Assembly: GCA_947476325.1 (NCBI GenBank)
Contig: CANJPZ010000002.1
Location: 289,725-353,724 of the forward strand
Length of the DNA: 64,000 nucleotides
Direction of reading: 5' to 3'
Origin: Caulobacteraceae bacterium
GTDB taxonomy: Bacteria; Pseudomonadota; Alphaproteobacteria; Caulobacterales; Caulobacteraceae
Positions 38,493 through 50,138 of this stretch are shown piece after piece. Position 1 is the first letter of the stretch; the number at the start of each line of letters is the position of its first letter. Below the pieces are notes generated by a model, which was given only the letters and a program-made list of their open reading frames with translations, ran no database searches and was not told the DNA's origin. A program made the position numbers and the translations under genes.

Positions 38493-39971
38493 CTACTCCG
38501 CTGCGCCGGCCATCTTGCGTTCGTGATAGCGCGAGTGCCAGTGCGCATAGCCGAAATAGACGACCAGACCAGCGGCCATCCAGATGAACAGCCGCAGCCA
38601 GGTCGGTGTCGGCAGGCCGCTGATCAGGAACAGACAGCCGGCGATGCCCAGCGGCGCCGAGATCCAGACGAACGGGGTCTTGAAGGTTCTGGGCAGGTTG
38701 GGCTGGGTAATGCGCAGGTACATGACGCCGCCGCAGATCAGGGCGAAGGCCAGCAGGGTGCCCATCGACACCAGTTCGCCCAGAATGCCGATCGGGAACA
38801 GCCCGCCAACCAGCGCTGCAAAGGCCGTGACGATTACCGTGCCCCAGATCGGAGTGCGGGTCCTTGGGTTGATTGAGCCGAAGAACGGCGGCAACAGGCC
38901 ATCCCGGCTCATCGCGAAAAAGATCCGCGACTGGCCATACAGCAGCGACAGGATGGTCGAGGCCAGTCCGATGGCGACCGCCATATTCACCGCCTGACGA
39001 AGCCAGGCCATGCCCGGGATCATGCCCATGGCGGTAGCGACGGGGTGGTCGTTGTTGAGCGTGGCGTAGGGCTGCAGGCCGGTGATCACCAGCGCCATCA
39101 AAAGATACAGGATCGTGCAGATGCCCAGCGACAGCAGGATGGCGATGGGCATCGTCTTGCCGGGGTTCTTGGCTTCCTGGGCGCCGGTCGAGACCGCCTC
39201 AAACCCGATATAGGCAAAGAAGATCACGCCGGCCGCGGTCAGGATGCCGCCATAGCCGAAGTGCCCGGAGGGGTCGGTGGCCGTCGGCTCGACCCGGGCC
39301 GGGATCAGCGGGCTCCAGTATTCGGGATGGACGTGGCCAAGGCCGATGACAATGACGGCCAGCACGATCATCACCTTGAAGGCGACGATCAGGTTATTGA
39401 CGACGGCGCTCTTGCCGACGCCGGAGATGAGAACTGCGCCCATCAGGGTGACGATGCCCATGGCTGGAATGTTGAAATAGCTGCCGGTGGAAACCAGCTG
39501 GTTGCCGACGAAGTCGTAGGGCGCATGGCTCCACTTTTCCGGCAATGCCATGCCAAATCCCTCAAGCATGTCATTGAAGTGCCCCGCCCAGCCGGCGGAC
39601 ACCGTCGCCGATGCAAGGCCGTACTCAAGGATCAGGTCCCAGGCGATCAGCCAGGCGATGAACTCGCCAAGCGTCGCGTAGGTGTAGGTATAGGCCGAGC
39701 CGGACACCGGGATCATGGCCGCCAGTTCGGCGTAGCACATGGCCGCAAACACGCAGACAACACCAGCCAGCACGAAGGACAAGAAGATCGCCGGGCCTGC
39801 GTTGATCGCCGCCTGCTGGCCCGTGAGCACGAAAATACCGCCGCCAATGACGCCGCCGATTCCCAACATGGTCAGCGATGGCCAGCCGAGGCCGCGCTTG
39901 AGGGTGTGGCTTCCGTCTTCGGCCGCCTGGGCCAGAAGCACTTCTATCGGCTTTTTCGTGAACAGTTTCAT
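38493..39971 (-). CDS. APC-family amino acid permease (cationic amino acid transporter type)
   Basis: A 492-residue inner-membrane protein with about 12 hydrophobic segments. The first helix has IGGVIGGGIFVLTG, the unwound substrate-binding sequence of APC transporters, and later PVSGSAYTYTYATLGEF, IGFEAVSTGAQEAKNPGKTMPI and GILGELVSMGTLLAF mark the CAT/YfnA group. The substrate is probably an amino acid. The ATG at 39971 has GAGGGGG 7 nt upstream. hrpB follows 14 bp after the stop. Confidence 0.9.
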   Translation of the reverse strand: MKLFTKKPIEVLLAQAAEDGSHTLKRGLGWPSLTMLGIGGVIGGGIFVLTGQQAAINAGPAIFLSFVLAGVVCVFAAMCYAELAAMIPVSGSAYTYTYATLGEFIAWLIAWDLILEYGLASATVSAGWAGHFNDMLEGFGMALPEKWSHAPYDFVGNQLVSTGSYFNIPAMGIVTLMGAVLISGVGKSAVVNNLIVAFKVMIVLAVIVIGLGHVHPEYWSPLIPARVEPTATDPSGHFGYGGILTAAGVIFFAYIGFEAVSTGAQEAKNPGKTMPIAILLSLGICTILYLLMALVITGLQPYATLNNDHPVATAMGMIPGMAWLRQAVNMAVAIGLASTILSLLYGQSRIFFAMSRDGLLPPFFGSINPRTRTPIWGTVIVTAFAALVGGLFPIGILGELVSMGTLLAFALICGGVMYLRITQPNLPRTFKTPFVWISAPLGIAGCLFLISGLPTPTWLRLFIWMAAGLVVYFGYAHWHSRYHERKMAGAAE

Positions 39972-40090
39972 CGCGTTCCCCCTCACGCTTCCCGGATGGT
40001 CGAGTCCCGTAGGCGCAAAGGTTAATCACCCCCGCCCGCTTCCCGCAACGCCCGCTTTGCAAACGGGGCGGCACTGCCGATATATGCCCA

Positions 40091-40783
40091 ATGGACAGTC
40101 CCATTCAGGCGATGATCGCCCCGGTCACGCCCCTTCAGCAGAACTGCACCATCGTCTGGTGCGCCAGGACCAAAAAGGCCGCGATCATTGATCCCGGCGG
40201 CGAGGTGCCGCGCCTGCTGGAGGCTGTCGAACAGTTGGGCCTGACCCTCGAAAAGATCTGGGTCACCCATGGCCACATGGACCACGCCGGCGGCGTCGCG
40301 GCCCTGCAGGAGGCCACTGGCGTTCCGGTCGAAGGCCCCCACCCCGACGACCAGTTCTGGATCGACCAGATCGAAGCCTCCGGCGCACGTTACGGCATTC
40401 CGGACGCCCGCGCCTTCACGCCCGACCGCTGGCTGTTCGACGGTGATATTGTCACCCTGGGCGAGACCCATTTTGAGGTCTTCCACTGCCCCGGCCACAC
40501 GCCCGGCCATGTGGTGTTCTTCAATCGCGCCGTCGGCTTTGCCCAGGTAGGCGACGTGTTGTTCCAAGACTCGATTGGCCGCACCGATTTTCCACGCGGC
40601 AACCATCAGCAACTGCTGGATTCCATCACCGGCAAGCTGTGGCCGCTGGGCGACCAGGTGCAGTTCGTTCCGGGCCACGGCCCCACCTCAACCTTCGGCC
40701 AGGAGCGGCGAACCAACCCCTTCGTCGCCGATCGTGTGCTGGCCGCGGGCGGCCATGCGCCGAACACCTCGGGCCCCGGCTGA
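40091..40783 (+). CDS. MBL-fold metallo-hydrolase (glyoxalase II-like)
   Basis: A 230-residue metallo-beta-lactamase-fold hydrolase. The metal-binding motif is THGHMDHAGG (about 59-68), with later ligands in HCPGHTPGHVVF and a C-terminal PGHGPTSTFGQE. Such short proteins (the YcbL type) hydrolyse thioesters such as S-lactoylglutathione. No signal peptide is seen. It stands alone between the divergent permease and the two-component pair. Confidence 0.9.
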   Translation: MDSPIQAMIAPVTPLQQNCTIVWCARTKKAAIIDPGGEVPRLLEAVEQLGLTLEKIWVTHGHMDHAGGVAALQEATGVPVEGPHPDDQFWIDQIEASGARYGIPDARAFTPDRWLFDGDIVTLGETHFEVFHCPGHTPGHVVFFNRAVGFAQVGDVLFQDSIGRTDFPRGNHQQLLDSITGKLWPLGDQVQFVPGHGPTSTFGQERRTNPFVADRVLAAGGHAPNTSGPG

Positions 40784-40864
40784 GAACGGTAGGCGCCACA
40801 ATGGTTTGCCTCTATGTAGCAAATCAGTAATTTTTAGGTCACCCGGTCCTGACACAACCGGCAG

Positions 40865-41602
40865 ATGGACGCAGATATGGAAAACGAAGGGCGCGGCGCC
40901 CGAATTCTCATGGTCGACGATGACCCGGGTATCCGGGACGTGGTGTCGGACTTTCTGGCGCGCCACGGCTACGAAGTCGAAACGGCCGCCGATGCGCCCT
41001 CGATGGAAAAGGCCCTGGTAGGCGGCCCGGTCGATCTGATCGTGCTCGACGTCATGCTGCCGGGCGAAGACGGCCTGGCGATCTGCCGGCGGCTGTCCAA
41101 ACCGGACGGCCCGGCCATCATCATGCTGTCGGCCATGGGCGAGGAAATCGACCGCATCGTCGGCCTTGAACTGGGCGCTGACGACTATCTGCCCAAGCCG
41201 TGCAATCCGCGTGAACTTCTGGCCCGAATCCGCGCTGTCCTGCGCCGCCGTCGCGAACAGCGCGGCGCCGAAGAAGGCATCGGCGCGACCTGCGAGTTCG
41301 CCGGGTGGAAACTCGATCTCGTTCGCCGCGAATTGCGTACGCCCGAGGGCGTCGCGGTCAACCTGTCCAGCGGCGAATTCTCGCTGCTGCGCGTATTCGT
41401 GGAACGCCCGCAACGGGTGCTGACCCGCGATCAACTGCTCGACTTCGCCCGCGGTCCCGACACCGAGGCCTATGACCGGGCCATCGACGTTCAAATCAGC
41501 CGCCTGCGCAAAAAGCTGGAAGACGGCCCCGGCGGTCAGGAGTTGATCCGCACCATCCGTAACGAGGGCTACATGTTCACCGCCAAGGTGACCCGCAAGT
41601 GA
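40865..41602 (+). CDS. OmpR-family response regulator
   Basis: A 245-residue regulator: receiver domain (about 12-125) with acidic pocket VDDD, phospho-acceptor Asp62 in VLDVMLPGEDG and Lys111 in YLPKPCNPREL; and a C-terminal winged-helix DNA-binding domain (about 145-240) with VNLSSGEFSLLRVF, RVLTRDQLLDFARG and RTIRNEGYMF. An ATG 12 nt downstream is an alternative start. The stop overlaps the GTG of the histidine kinase (GTGA), so the pair is co-translated. The signal is unknown. Confidence 0.94.
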   Translation: MDADMENEGRGARILMVDDDPGIRDVVSDFLARHGYEVETAADAPSMEKALVGGPVDLIVLDVMLPGEDGLAICRRLSKPDGPAIIMLSAMGEEIDRIVGLELGADDYLPKPCNPRELLARIRAVLRRRREQRGAEEGIGATCEFAGWKLDLVRRELRTPEGVAVNLSSGEFSLLRVFVERPQRVLTRDQLLDFARGPDTEAYDRAIDVQISRLRKKLEDGPGGQELIRTIRNEGYMFTAKVTRK

Positions 41603-42966
41603 TCTTCAAGCGCGGTAGAGGGGCGGTCGACGCCTCGCTGTTCGCACAGGTTCTCGCCCTGATGGCCGGCGCCCTGATCGTCGCCCAGGCCACCAATCTG
41701 CTGGTCCTCTATTACGGCTCGCCGCCCACGCCGGACGTTCACTTCGTCAGCGAGATCGTCCGCGCCTATATGGGTCAGCCGCCGCAGGAAGGCCGGCCCA
41801 AACTCGTCGCCCGGAACGTGGACAAGCCGCCGCCCGGCGCGCTGCCACCCAGCCGTCTGGGCTTTGGTCGCGATCGCGCCAGGGACATGGTCGCCGGCAT
41901 CATTGCCGCTGGCGGCCCCCACCTTGAGCCCAGCGAGGTTCGCCTCAAGTCGTCCGAGCGGCGCTGGTTCATCGACCGCACCGTGCGCATCAGCCGCGCA
42001 CCGTTTGGCACCAACAATCCCAACGAGCGCTGGGTCATCGCCCCGTTCTCCGTCGCCTTCCACCAGCCGGACGGCACCTGGCGCGTCATCCAGAACCCGC
42101 CGGGCGTGCTGCTGGATCCCTGGCAGCAGCGCACCTTGCTGACTTTCGCCGTCACCCTGATCGTCGTGCTGATAGCCGCCTATCTGTTCACGCGCCGCCT
42201 GACCCAGCCTTTCACGCGTCTGGCCGAAAGCGCCGAGCGTCTGGGCCGTGACCCGGGCGCCTCGCCGATTGGCGTCACCGGTCCGCCGGAAGCGCGCGCC
42301 GCCGCCCGCGCCTTCAACGAGATGCAGGACCGCCTGCGCCGCTACGTCGAAGACCGCACCGCCATGATCGGCGCGATCGCCCACGACCTGCGCACGCCAC
42401 TGACCCGCCTGCGCTTTCGCATCGAAGGCGCGCCGGACGATCTGAAGGTCAAGATGTCGTCCGACCTGGACCAGATGGAAGCCATGATCTCGGCAACCCT
42501 GTCCTTCGTGCGCGATGCGACCCAGGTGGCAAAACGCACCAAGCTGGAATTGTCATCGGTTCTGGAAAGTCTCGCTGACGAGATGACCGACACCGGATCC
42601 GAAGTGGTGATGGAACGCTCCGACAAGGTCGTCGTCGACGGCGACCCCGTCGCGCTCAAACGCCTGTTCAGCAACCTGCTGGAAAACGCCACCAAGTACG
42701 GCAAGCGCGCGCGGGTGCGGGTGTTCAAAGAGGGCGACCACGCCCAGGTCGAGATCGACGACGACGGTCCCGGCGTTCCACCCGCCGATCTGGAGCGGGT
42801 GTTCGAGCCCTTCTATCGCCGCGAACCATCCCGCAACCGGGACACCGGCGGTATCGGTCTGGGCCTGGCGGTGGTGCGCACCGTCGCCCGCGCCCATGGC
42901 GGCGACGCCGTGCTCAAGAATCGCGAAGGCGGCGGCCTGACCGCCTGTGTCAGCCTGCCGATCTAG
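41599..42966 (+). CDS. Sensor histidine kinase (EnvZ/OmpB type)
   Basis: Membrane sensor kinase of 455 residues: helix 1 (about 14-40), a periplasmic domain of about 140 residues, helix 2 (about 180-200), HAMP (about 200-255), HisKA with His262 in IAHDLRTPLTR, and a HATPase domain with the N-box LLENATKYG, G1 DDDGPG and G2 GGIGLGLAVV. The start is a GTG overlapping the regulator's stop. The periplasmic domain should sense an envelope signal, not identified. It ends 5 bp from the convergent suf operon. Confidence 0.94.
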   Translation: MIFKRGRGAVDASLFAQVLALMAGALIVAQATNLLVLYYGSPPTPDVHFVSEIVRAYMGQPPQEGRPKLVARNVDKPPPGALPPSRLGFGRDRARDMVAGIIAAGGPHLEPSEVRLKSSERRWFIDRTVRISRAPFGTNNPNERWVIAPFSVAFHQPDGTWRVIQNPPGVLLDPWQQRTLLTFAVTLIVVLIAAYLFTRRLTQPFTRLAESAERLGRDPGASPIGVTGPPEARAAARAFNEMQDRLRRYVEDRTAMIGAIAHDLRTPLTRLRFRIEGAPDDLKVKMSSDLDQMEAMISATLSFVRDATQVAKRTKLELSSVLESLADEMTDTGSEVVMERSDKVVVDGDPVALKRLFSNLLENATKYGKRARVRVFKEGDHAQVEIDDDGPGVPPADLERVFEPFYRREPSRNRDTGGIGLGLAVVRTVARAHGGDAVLKNREGGGLTACVSLPI

Positions 42967-42971
42967 GCGGC

Positions 42972-43355
42972 TTATTCGGCGGCCGCCGGCAGGATGGTGA
43001 CACTCTCGCCGCAGCCGCAGGCGTCTGTCTGGTTCGGATTGCGAAACACGAATTTGGACGCAAGCCTGGTCTCTTCGTAGTCGATCACCGATCCCACCAG
43101 GAACAGCACGGCCTTGGGTTCGATCAGGACGGTGACGCCCTTGTCCTCGATTACCTCGTCAAGGGCCGTTCGCTCGGCGGCGTATTCAAGGGTGTATTCC
43201 TGCCCTGCACAGCCGCCGTTCTTCACGCCGACCCGCAAGCCGGCATAGGGCTTTTCGGCGCGGCTCATGATCTCGGATACGCGCTGCGCCGCCGCATCCG
43301 TCAGGGTGACGACCTTGGGGCGCTCCCGCCGGGCTCTGGGTACGATCTGGTCCAT
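42972..43355 (-). CDS. sufA: Iron-sulfur cluster assembly A-type carrier SufA
   Basis: A 127-residue A-type Fe-S carrier (HesB/IscA family), which receives clusters from SufBCD and hands them to apoproteins. The three conserved Cys are Cys49 (KNGGCAG) and Cys113/Cys115 (ACGCGES). The N-terminus has an extra basic stretch before the domain. It is the last gene of the suf operon and its ATG overlaps the sufT stop by 1 nt (TGATG). Confidence 0.94.
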   Translation of the reverse strand: MDQIVPRARRERPKVVTLTDAAAQRVSEIMSRAEKPYAGLRVGVKNGGCAGQEYTLEYAAERTALDEVIEDKGVTVLIEPKAVLFLVGSVIDYEETRLASKFVFRNPNQTDACGCGESVTILPAAAE

Positions 43356-43711
43356 CAGAACATGTTCAATTGCAGCTTGGCCTCGTCAGACATCATCGAT
43401 TGATCCCATGGAGGATCAAAGGTGAGGTTGACGGTTGCAGACTTCAAGCCCTCGACCCTCATGGCCGCATCACGCACCCAGTCAGGCATCTCGCCGGCGA
43501 CGGGGCAGCCCGGCGCGGTCAGGGTCATGTCGATCACCGCATCGCGGGTGTCCGAGATGTCGACCTTGTAGATCAGACCCAGCTCATAGATGTCGACCGG
43601 GATTTCTGGATCGAACACCGTCTTGAACTGTTCGATCAGTTCGTCGGTCATCCGGTTGAGCTCGTCAGCCGGAATGGCGCTTGTGGTCGCGTGGGGGCTT
43701 GAATCGTCCAT
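43355..43711 (-). CDS. sufT: SUF system assembly protein SufT (MIP18/DUF59 family)
   Basis: A 118-residue DUF59 (MIP18-like) protein, an Fe-S maturation factor. Domain motifs: FDPEIPVDIYELGLIY (acidic DPE), MTLTAPGCPVAGEMPDWV with the conserved Cys, and a C-terminal LTFDPPWDQSMMSDEAKLQLNMF tail, typical of SUF-linked members. The ATG overlaps the sufS stop by 1 nt. Confidence 0.93.
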   Translation of the reverse strand: MDDSSPHATTSAIPADELNRMTDELIEQFKTVFDPEIPVDIYELGLIYKVDISDTRDAVIDMTLTAPGCPVAGEMPDWVRDAAMRVEGLKSATVNLTFDPPWDQSMMSDEAKLQLNMF

Positions 43712-44928
43712 CAGGTAAAAAAGGTCCGTGCCTTTGCGAGAGCATCGGTGAAGGCGTCAGCCTCCTCCAGGGTGTTATATAGGGCGAAAGAGGCGCGCGC
43801 ACTCGAAGTTGCGCCGAAGCGGCGCATCAGGGGCTCGGCGCAGTGGGTTCCGGCCCGGACGGCGACGCCGTACCGGTCGAGAATCTGGGCGATGTCGTGG
43901 GCATGGGCGCCATCGACGTTGAAAGTGAAGATCGCGCCCTTGCCGGGGGCGGCGCCGTAACGCTTCAGCCAGTTGGCGCCATCCAGGCGTTCTTCAACCC
44001 GGGCCAGCAGGTTGTGCTCATGGGCGGCGACGGCCTTGCGGTCCAGGCTCTCCAGCCATCGGATGGCCGCGCCCAGGCCGATAGCCTCGACGATTGGCGG
44101 CGTGCCGGCCTCAAAGCGGTGCGGCGGGTCGGCATAGGTGATGCGGTCCAGCTCGACCGTTCCGATCATCTCTCCACCGCCCTGGTAGGGGCGCATGGCC
44201 GCCAGATGTTCAGCCTTGCCGTAGAGCACGCCGATGCCGGTAGGCCCGTAAAGCTTGTGACCGGAAAAGGCGTAGAAATCAGCGTCCAGCGCCTGCACAT
44301 CTACCGGCTCGTGAACCACCCCTTGCGCACCATCAACCAGCACCAGGGCGCCGGCGGCGTGGGCCTGACGCACGATCTGCGCGACCGGATTGATGGTGCC
44401 CAGCACATTGGACATGTGGGTTACCGCGACCATCCGGGTGCGCGCCGACAACAGCTCCGCGTACGCGTCCAAGTCGAGGCTGCCATCCTCCGCGACGGGA
44501 ACGAACTTCAGGACAATCCCGCGCCGCTCGCGCAGGAAATGCCAGGGCACGATATTGGCGTGGTGCTCCATTTCGGTGAGCAGCACTTCGTCGCCGGCCT
44601 TCAGCGTCGCACCGAACGACGAGGCGACCAGGTTGATGGCCTCGGTCGTGCCTTTGGTGAAAACGATCTCGTTGACTGAGGGGGCATTGATGAAGCGGCG
44701 CACCGCTTCGCGGGCCACCTCGTAGGCATCGGTGGTTTCGTTGGCCAGGGTGTGCAGGCCTCGGTGGACGTTTGCGTAGCTGTGAGCCATCGCCGCCGTC
44801 ATGGCTTCGATCACCGCGCGCGGCTTCTGGGCCGATGCGCCTGAGTCCAGATAGACCAGCGGGTAGCCGTTGACCCGCCGCGACAGAATCGGAAACTCGG
44901 CGCGGATGGCGTGGGGATCGAAGCTCAC
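43711..44928 (-). CDS. sufS: Cysteine desulfurase SufS
   Basis: PLP-dependent group II desulfurase, 405 residues, supplying persulfide sulfur to SufBCD. PLP Lys225 lies in FSGHKLYGPTG; active-site Cys363 lies in RAGTHCAEPL; HRGLHTLA and EMEHHANIVPW are PLP-pocket segments. The frame runs farther upstream, but the GTG at 44928 overlaps the sufD stop (GTGA) and gives the normal SFDPHAIRAEFP start. No SufE or SufU partner is seen in the window. Confidence 0.95.
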   Translation of the reverse strand: MSFDPHAIRAEFPILSRRVNGYPLVYLDSGASAQKPRAVIEAMTAAMAHSYANVHRGLHTLANETTDAYEVAREAVRRFINAPSVNEIVFTKGTTEAINLVASSFGATLKAGDEVLLTEMEHHANIVPWHFLRERRGIVLKFVPVAEDGSLDLDAYAELLSARTRMVAVTHMSNVLGTINPVAQIVRQAHAAGALVLVDGAQGVVHEPVDVQALDADFYAFSGHKLYGPTGIGVLYGKAEHLAAMRPYQGGGEMIGTVELDRITYADPPHRFEAGTPPIVEAIGLGAAIRWLESLDRKAVAAHEHNLLARVEERLDGANWLKRYGAAPGKGAIFTFNVDGAHAHDIAQILDRYGVAVRAGTHCAEPLMRRFGATSSARASFALYNTLEEADAFTDALAKARTFFT

Positions 44929-45952
44929 GCTAACCCCCGCAACTTCTCCATCGCCCACGCCCGCGCCACATCGCGGGCGCCTTCGTGTTCGATGCGGTCG
45001 ATGACCTCGCCGACAAAGGCTTCGGTCAGCATGGCGCGCGCCTCGCTGAGCGGAATGCCCCGCTGACGTGCGTAGAAAATGGCGGTCTCATCCAGCTGGC
45101 CGACGGTGTTGCCGTGAGCGCAGGCAACGTCGTCGGCAAAGATCAACAGTTCGGGCTTGGCGTCGACCTCGGCCCGGTCATCCAGGATCAGAGCGTGGTG
45201 GCCCATCTTCGCGTCGGTCTGGTCAGCCCCGCGCTCGACGACGATGCGGCCCTGAAAAACCCCCCGGCCCTGCCCGGCCACCGCGCCCTTGGTCAGCTGG
45301 CTGGTGGTTCCGCCCTCGCCTGTGTGGGTGACAACGCTGGTCAGGTCGGTGTGGCCCTGGCCCAGCAGATAGGCCCCGTCGAGCCGGACGCTGGCCCCCT
45401 GACCGGGATGGACGACCTGTGTTTCGTTGCGCTCGCGCTTGGCGCCGGCGGCCAGGGTTGTCTGGCGGTAGCGAGCGTTCGGCGCCAACCGGACCGCCGC
45501 CTGACTGACGGCGATCACATCGGCGGCCTCGGCGGTCAACACAATGCGCTCCAGCCCGGAGCCTGCACCCAGGCGGATGTCGAGATCGGTGGTGCTGATA
45601 TAGCCCGACCCGTCGCCCTCATGGCTTTCCAGCAAGGTCAGCTGCGCGCCGTCCGCAAGATCGATCAGGACCTGCGCATGGTGCTGCGTGCCCACGGCCC
45701 GGGAGACCAGACGCAGCGCGATGGTCTTGGACTCACCTTCCGCCAGGTGGATGCGCGCAGAGCCGCCATTGATGATCAGCATGCTCTCGTCGCAGACCGC
45801 CGTAAACGGACCATCCCCATGCGCCGAAGCATCCTGCGATTGCGGTGGAACGCTGCGGATCAGACCGCGCAGATCACTCCACCGCCAGTCCTCGTCGCGG
45901 CGCGACGGCAGCAGGGAGAGATCTCCGGTTTCGAGGGCGCGAGACAGGCTGA

Positions 45953-45956
<4 letters not shown>
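44925..45956 (-). CDS. sufD: Fe-S cluster assembly scaffold component SufD
   Basis: SufD, 343 residues, forms the SufB-SufC2-SufD scaffold and is needed for iron acquisition. The sequence is a beta-helix type with C-terminal motifs HHALILDDRAEVDAKPELLIFADDVACAHGNTVGQLDE (conserved Cys and His in the ACAHG segment) and ISEARAMLTEAFVGEVIDR-like ending (here LSEARAMLTEAF). It is a little shorter than E. coli SufD. Start and stop both overlap neighbours by 4 nt. Confidence 0.93.
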
Positions 45957-46693
<737 letters not shown>

Positions 46694-46701
46694 GGGCATT
46701 C

Positions 46702-46961
46702 TCAAACGATGACGCCGTCGGCCGAGGCGTGCTGCAGGTACAAAAGGAACGCCCAGTAAAGGGCCAGCGGCGCGCCGGCCAGCGACCAGGCCGCCCGGGC
46801 CCGAAAGCGCAGGAACAGCCGCGCGACAAACACCACCCAGGCGATGAAGGCCACGGCCAGGATGTAGATCGACTTGCCCGCCGCCGCGAACGCCAGACCG
46901 GCCAGGATGTAGGTCAACATCAGCCGCGTGGAAAAGGTGAAGGGGTCGGGCGTTCCGTCAG

Positions 46962-46965
<4 letters not shown>
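46702..46965 (-). CDS. Small membrane protein embedded in the suf operon (87 residues)
   Basis: Unknown function. An 87-residue protein with three likely hydrophobic segments (about 15-32, 34-52 and 63-80: [54 protein letters not shown]) separated by Arg-rich loops. It overlaps the sufB stop by 4 nt (ATGA), and sufC starts 8 nt after its stop, so it is a firm part of the operon. I do not recognise it as a SUF component. Homologues in this slot in other alphaproteobacteria would support a role in the system. Confidence 0.78.
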
Positions 46966-48430
<1,465 letters not shown>

Positions 48431-48431
<1 letters not shown>

Positions 48432-49552
48432 CAGACGACCTGCCTGCGGGCCAGGTGCTTTTCGAACGCCGCCAGCCAGACGTCGCCGCAGGTTTGCCAA
48501 TCGGCAGCGGTGCTCGCCCAGCCGCCGGAGACGCGGATGGCGTTGGCGGCCAGGTCCTCGCGGCCCATGGCGGCGACGGTGGCGCTAGGCTTCAGCTTGC
48601 CCGACGAACAGGCCGGCCCGGCGCTGACCATCACGCCCGCCAGATCCAGATTCATGACCTGCAGGGTGCTCTCATAGCCCGGCATGGCGAAGCCCAGCGT
48701 CTGGGGCAGGCGCGGAACAGCCGCGCCGAAGGTCACCGCGCCGACAGCCTCGACGCGGGCCTGAAGCCCGTCGCGCCACTGCGCCTGCGCCGCCATCTTC
48801 GGCAGGTCGCGCGTCGCGGCCCTCGCGGCGGCCGCCATGCCGGCGATGCCGGAGACGTTTTCGGCCCCGCCTCGCCGACCCTGTTCCTGACCGCCGCCGT
48901 GGATCAGCCGCGACAGCTTCGAGCGTGGCCCTGCGGCCAGGGCCCCGATGCCGAAGGGCGCGCCGATCTTGTGGCCGACCAGGGCCATCGTGTCGGCGCC
49001 CAGCGCGTTGAAATCGATCCCGATCTTTCCGACCGCGCCGACGGCATCGATATGCAGCCAGCCACCGGCGTCCCGGACCAGGGCGGAGGCCTGCGCCACC
49101 GGCTGGATGACGCCGGTCTCGTTATTGGCCAGCATCAGGCAGACCAGCGCCTTGCCGGGCCGAGCCAGGGCTGCCGCCAGCCAGTCCAGATCGGCCACGC
49201 CATTGGCGTCGACCGGCCAGACCTCGACCGTCGCCGACTTGGCCCTTGCGTTCTCGGCCACCGCCGAATGTTCGGTGGCGCCCAGGATGATCCGTTCAAA
49301 CCCGGCCAGCACGCCACTCTCGATGGCCAGGGCGTTTGATTCGGTGCCGCCGCTGGTAAAGGTGATCGAGGCCGGTTTGACCGCCACGAACTCGGCGACG
49401 TCAGCGCGCGCCGCCTCGACCAGAGCCCGCGCTGCCCGGCCCGCCGCGTGCACCGAGGCCGGGTTGCCCAGCAGGTCCATGGCCGCATTGGCCGCTTCCC
49501 TGGCCTCGGGCCGGATCGGGGCCGTGGCGTTATAGTCCAGATAGATGGCCAT
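48431..49552 (-). CDS. Cysteine desulfurase, IscS/NifS type (group I)
   Basis: A second PLP desulfurase in the same operon, 373 residues, group I. It begins [30 protein letters not shown] binds PLP; the Schiff-base Lys is in [13 protein letters not shown]; the active-site Cys is in [13 protein letters not shown] (CSSG, the NifS/IscS loop). Alphaproteobacterial suf operons commonly open with iscR and such a gene. The frame extends upstream over iscR; the ATG at 49552 overlaps the iscR stop by 1 nt. Its division of labour with SufS is open. Confidence 0.93.
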
Positions 49553-49992
49553 CAGGCCGCCTCCGCCCGGACGCCGAGTCGTCCCTGCGCCACGTCTTCC
49601 AGTGACACGCTGGCCAGATAGGTCTCGATCTGCTCGCCCATCATGGCCCAAAGATCGTGGGTGGCGCAGCGGGCTCCGCCCTTCATGCAACCCTTTTCCT
49701 TTATGGCGCAGCGCGTGGCGTGCAGCGGCTCGTCGACCGCGTGAACCACCTCGGCGACGGTGGTTTCCCGAGCCGGTTTGGCCAGCCGGTATCCGCCGCC
49801 TGGCCCGCGTATGCTGGCCACCAGACCGCGGCGCTTGAGGCGCGAAAACAGCTGTTCCAGATAGGACAGCGAGATCTGCTGACGGCCCGCGATTTCGGCC
49901 AGGGACACAGCCTTGCCGCCAGCCGCCGCCGTTTGTCCGGCCAGATCAGTCATCGCCATGACGGCGTAACGGCCTTTGGTGCTGAGCTTCAT
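49552..49992 (-). CDS. iscR: Rrf2-family regulator IscR
   Basis: Fe-S-sensing transcription factor, 146 residues. The winged HTH is at 1-80 (MKLSTKGRYAVMAMTDLA, ISLSYLEQLFSRLKRRGLV, IRGPGGGYRL). Three Cys that should ligate a [2Fe-2S] cluster are Cys95, Cys102 and Cys109, a C-x6-C-x6-C spacing one residue longer each than E. coli (C-x5-C-x5-C), and the following THDLW supplies the conserved His. As first gene of the suf operon it probably autoregulates it. Confidence 0.93.
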   Translation of the reverse strand: MKLSTKGRYAVMAMTDLAGQTAAAGGKAVSLAEIAGRQQISLSYLEQLFSRLKRRGLVASIRGPGGGYRLAKPARETTVAEVVHAVDEPLHATRCAIKEKGCMKGGARCATHDLWAMMGEQIETYLASVSLEDVAQGRLGVRAEAA

Positions 49993-50074
49993 GTCGGGCC
50001 TTAGAGAAAACTCGCGTTTTGAAGGCGGCCTGTGTTAGGAACCGCCCCCTTGCGCACTGTTGTTCATGTAGAAA

Positions 50075-50091
50075 GACCAAGCGCATTGGTC
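50075..50091. promoter_or_regulatory. Inverted repeat in the iscR / hydrolase divergent region
   Basis: GACCAA-GCGCA-TTGGTC, 6-bp arms around 5 bases, about 85 bp upstream of iscR and 48 bp upstream of the hydrolase start. It lies where an operator for the suf promoter would sit. The spacing does not match the IscR type 1 consensus as I know it (GAC-N7-GTC), so the binding protein is unclear. Confidence 0.35.
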
Positions 50092-50138
50092 AACTATTAT
50101 GCCGCGGCGCAGCAAGCGTCCGCATCGATGGAGGTCAT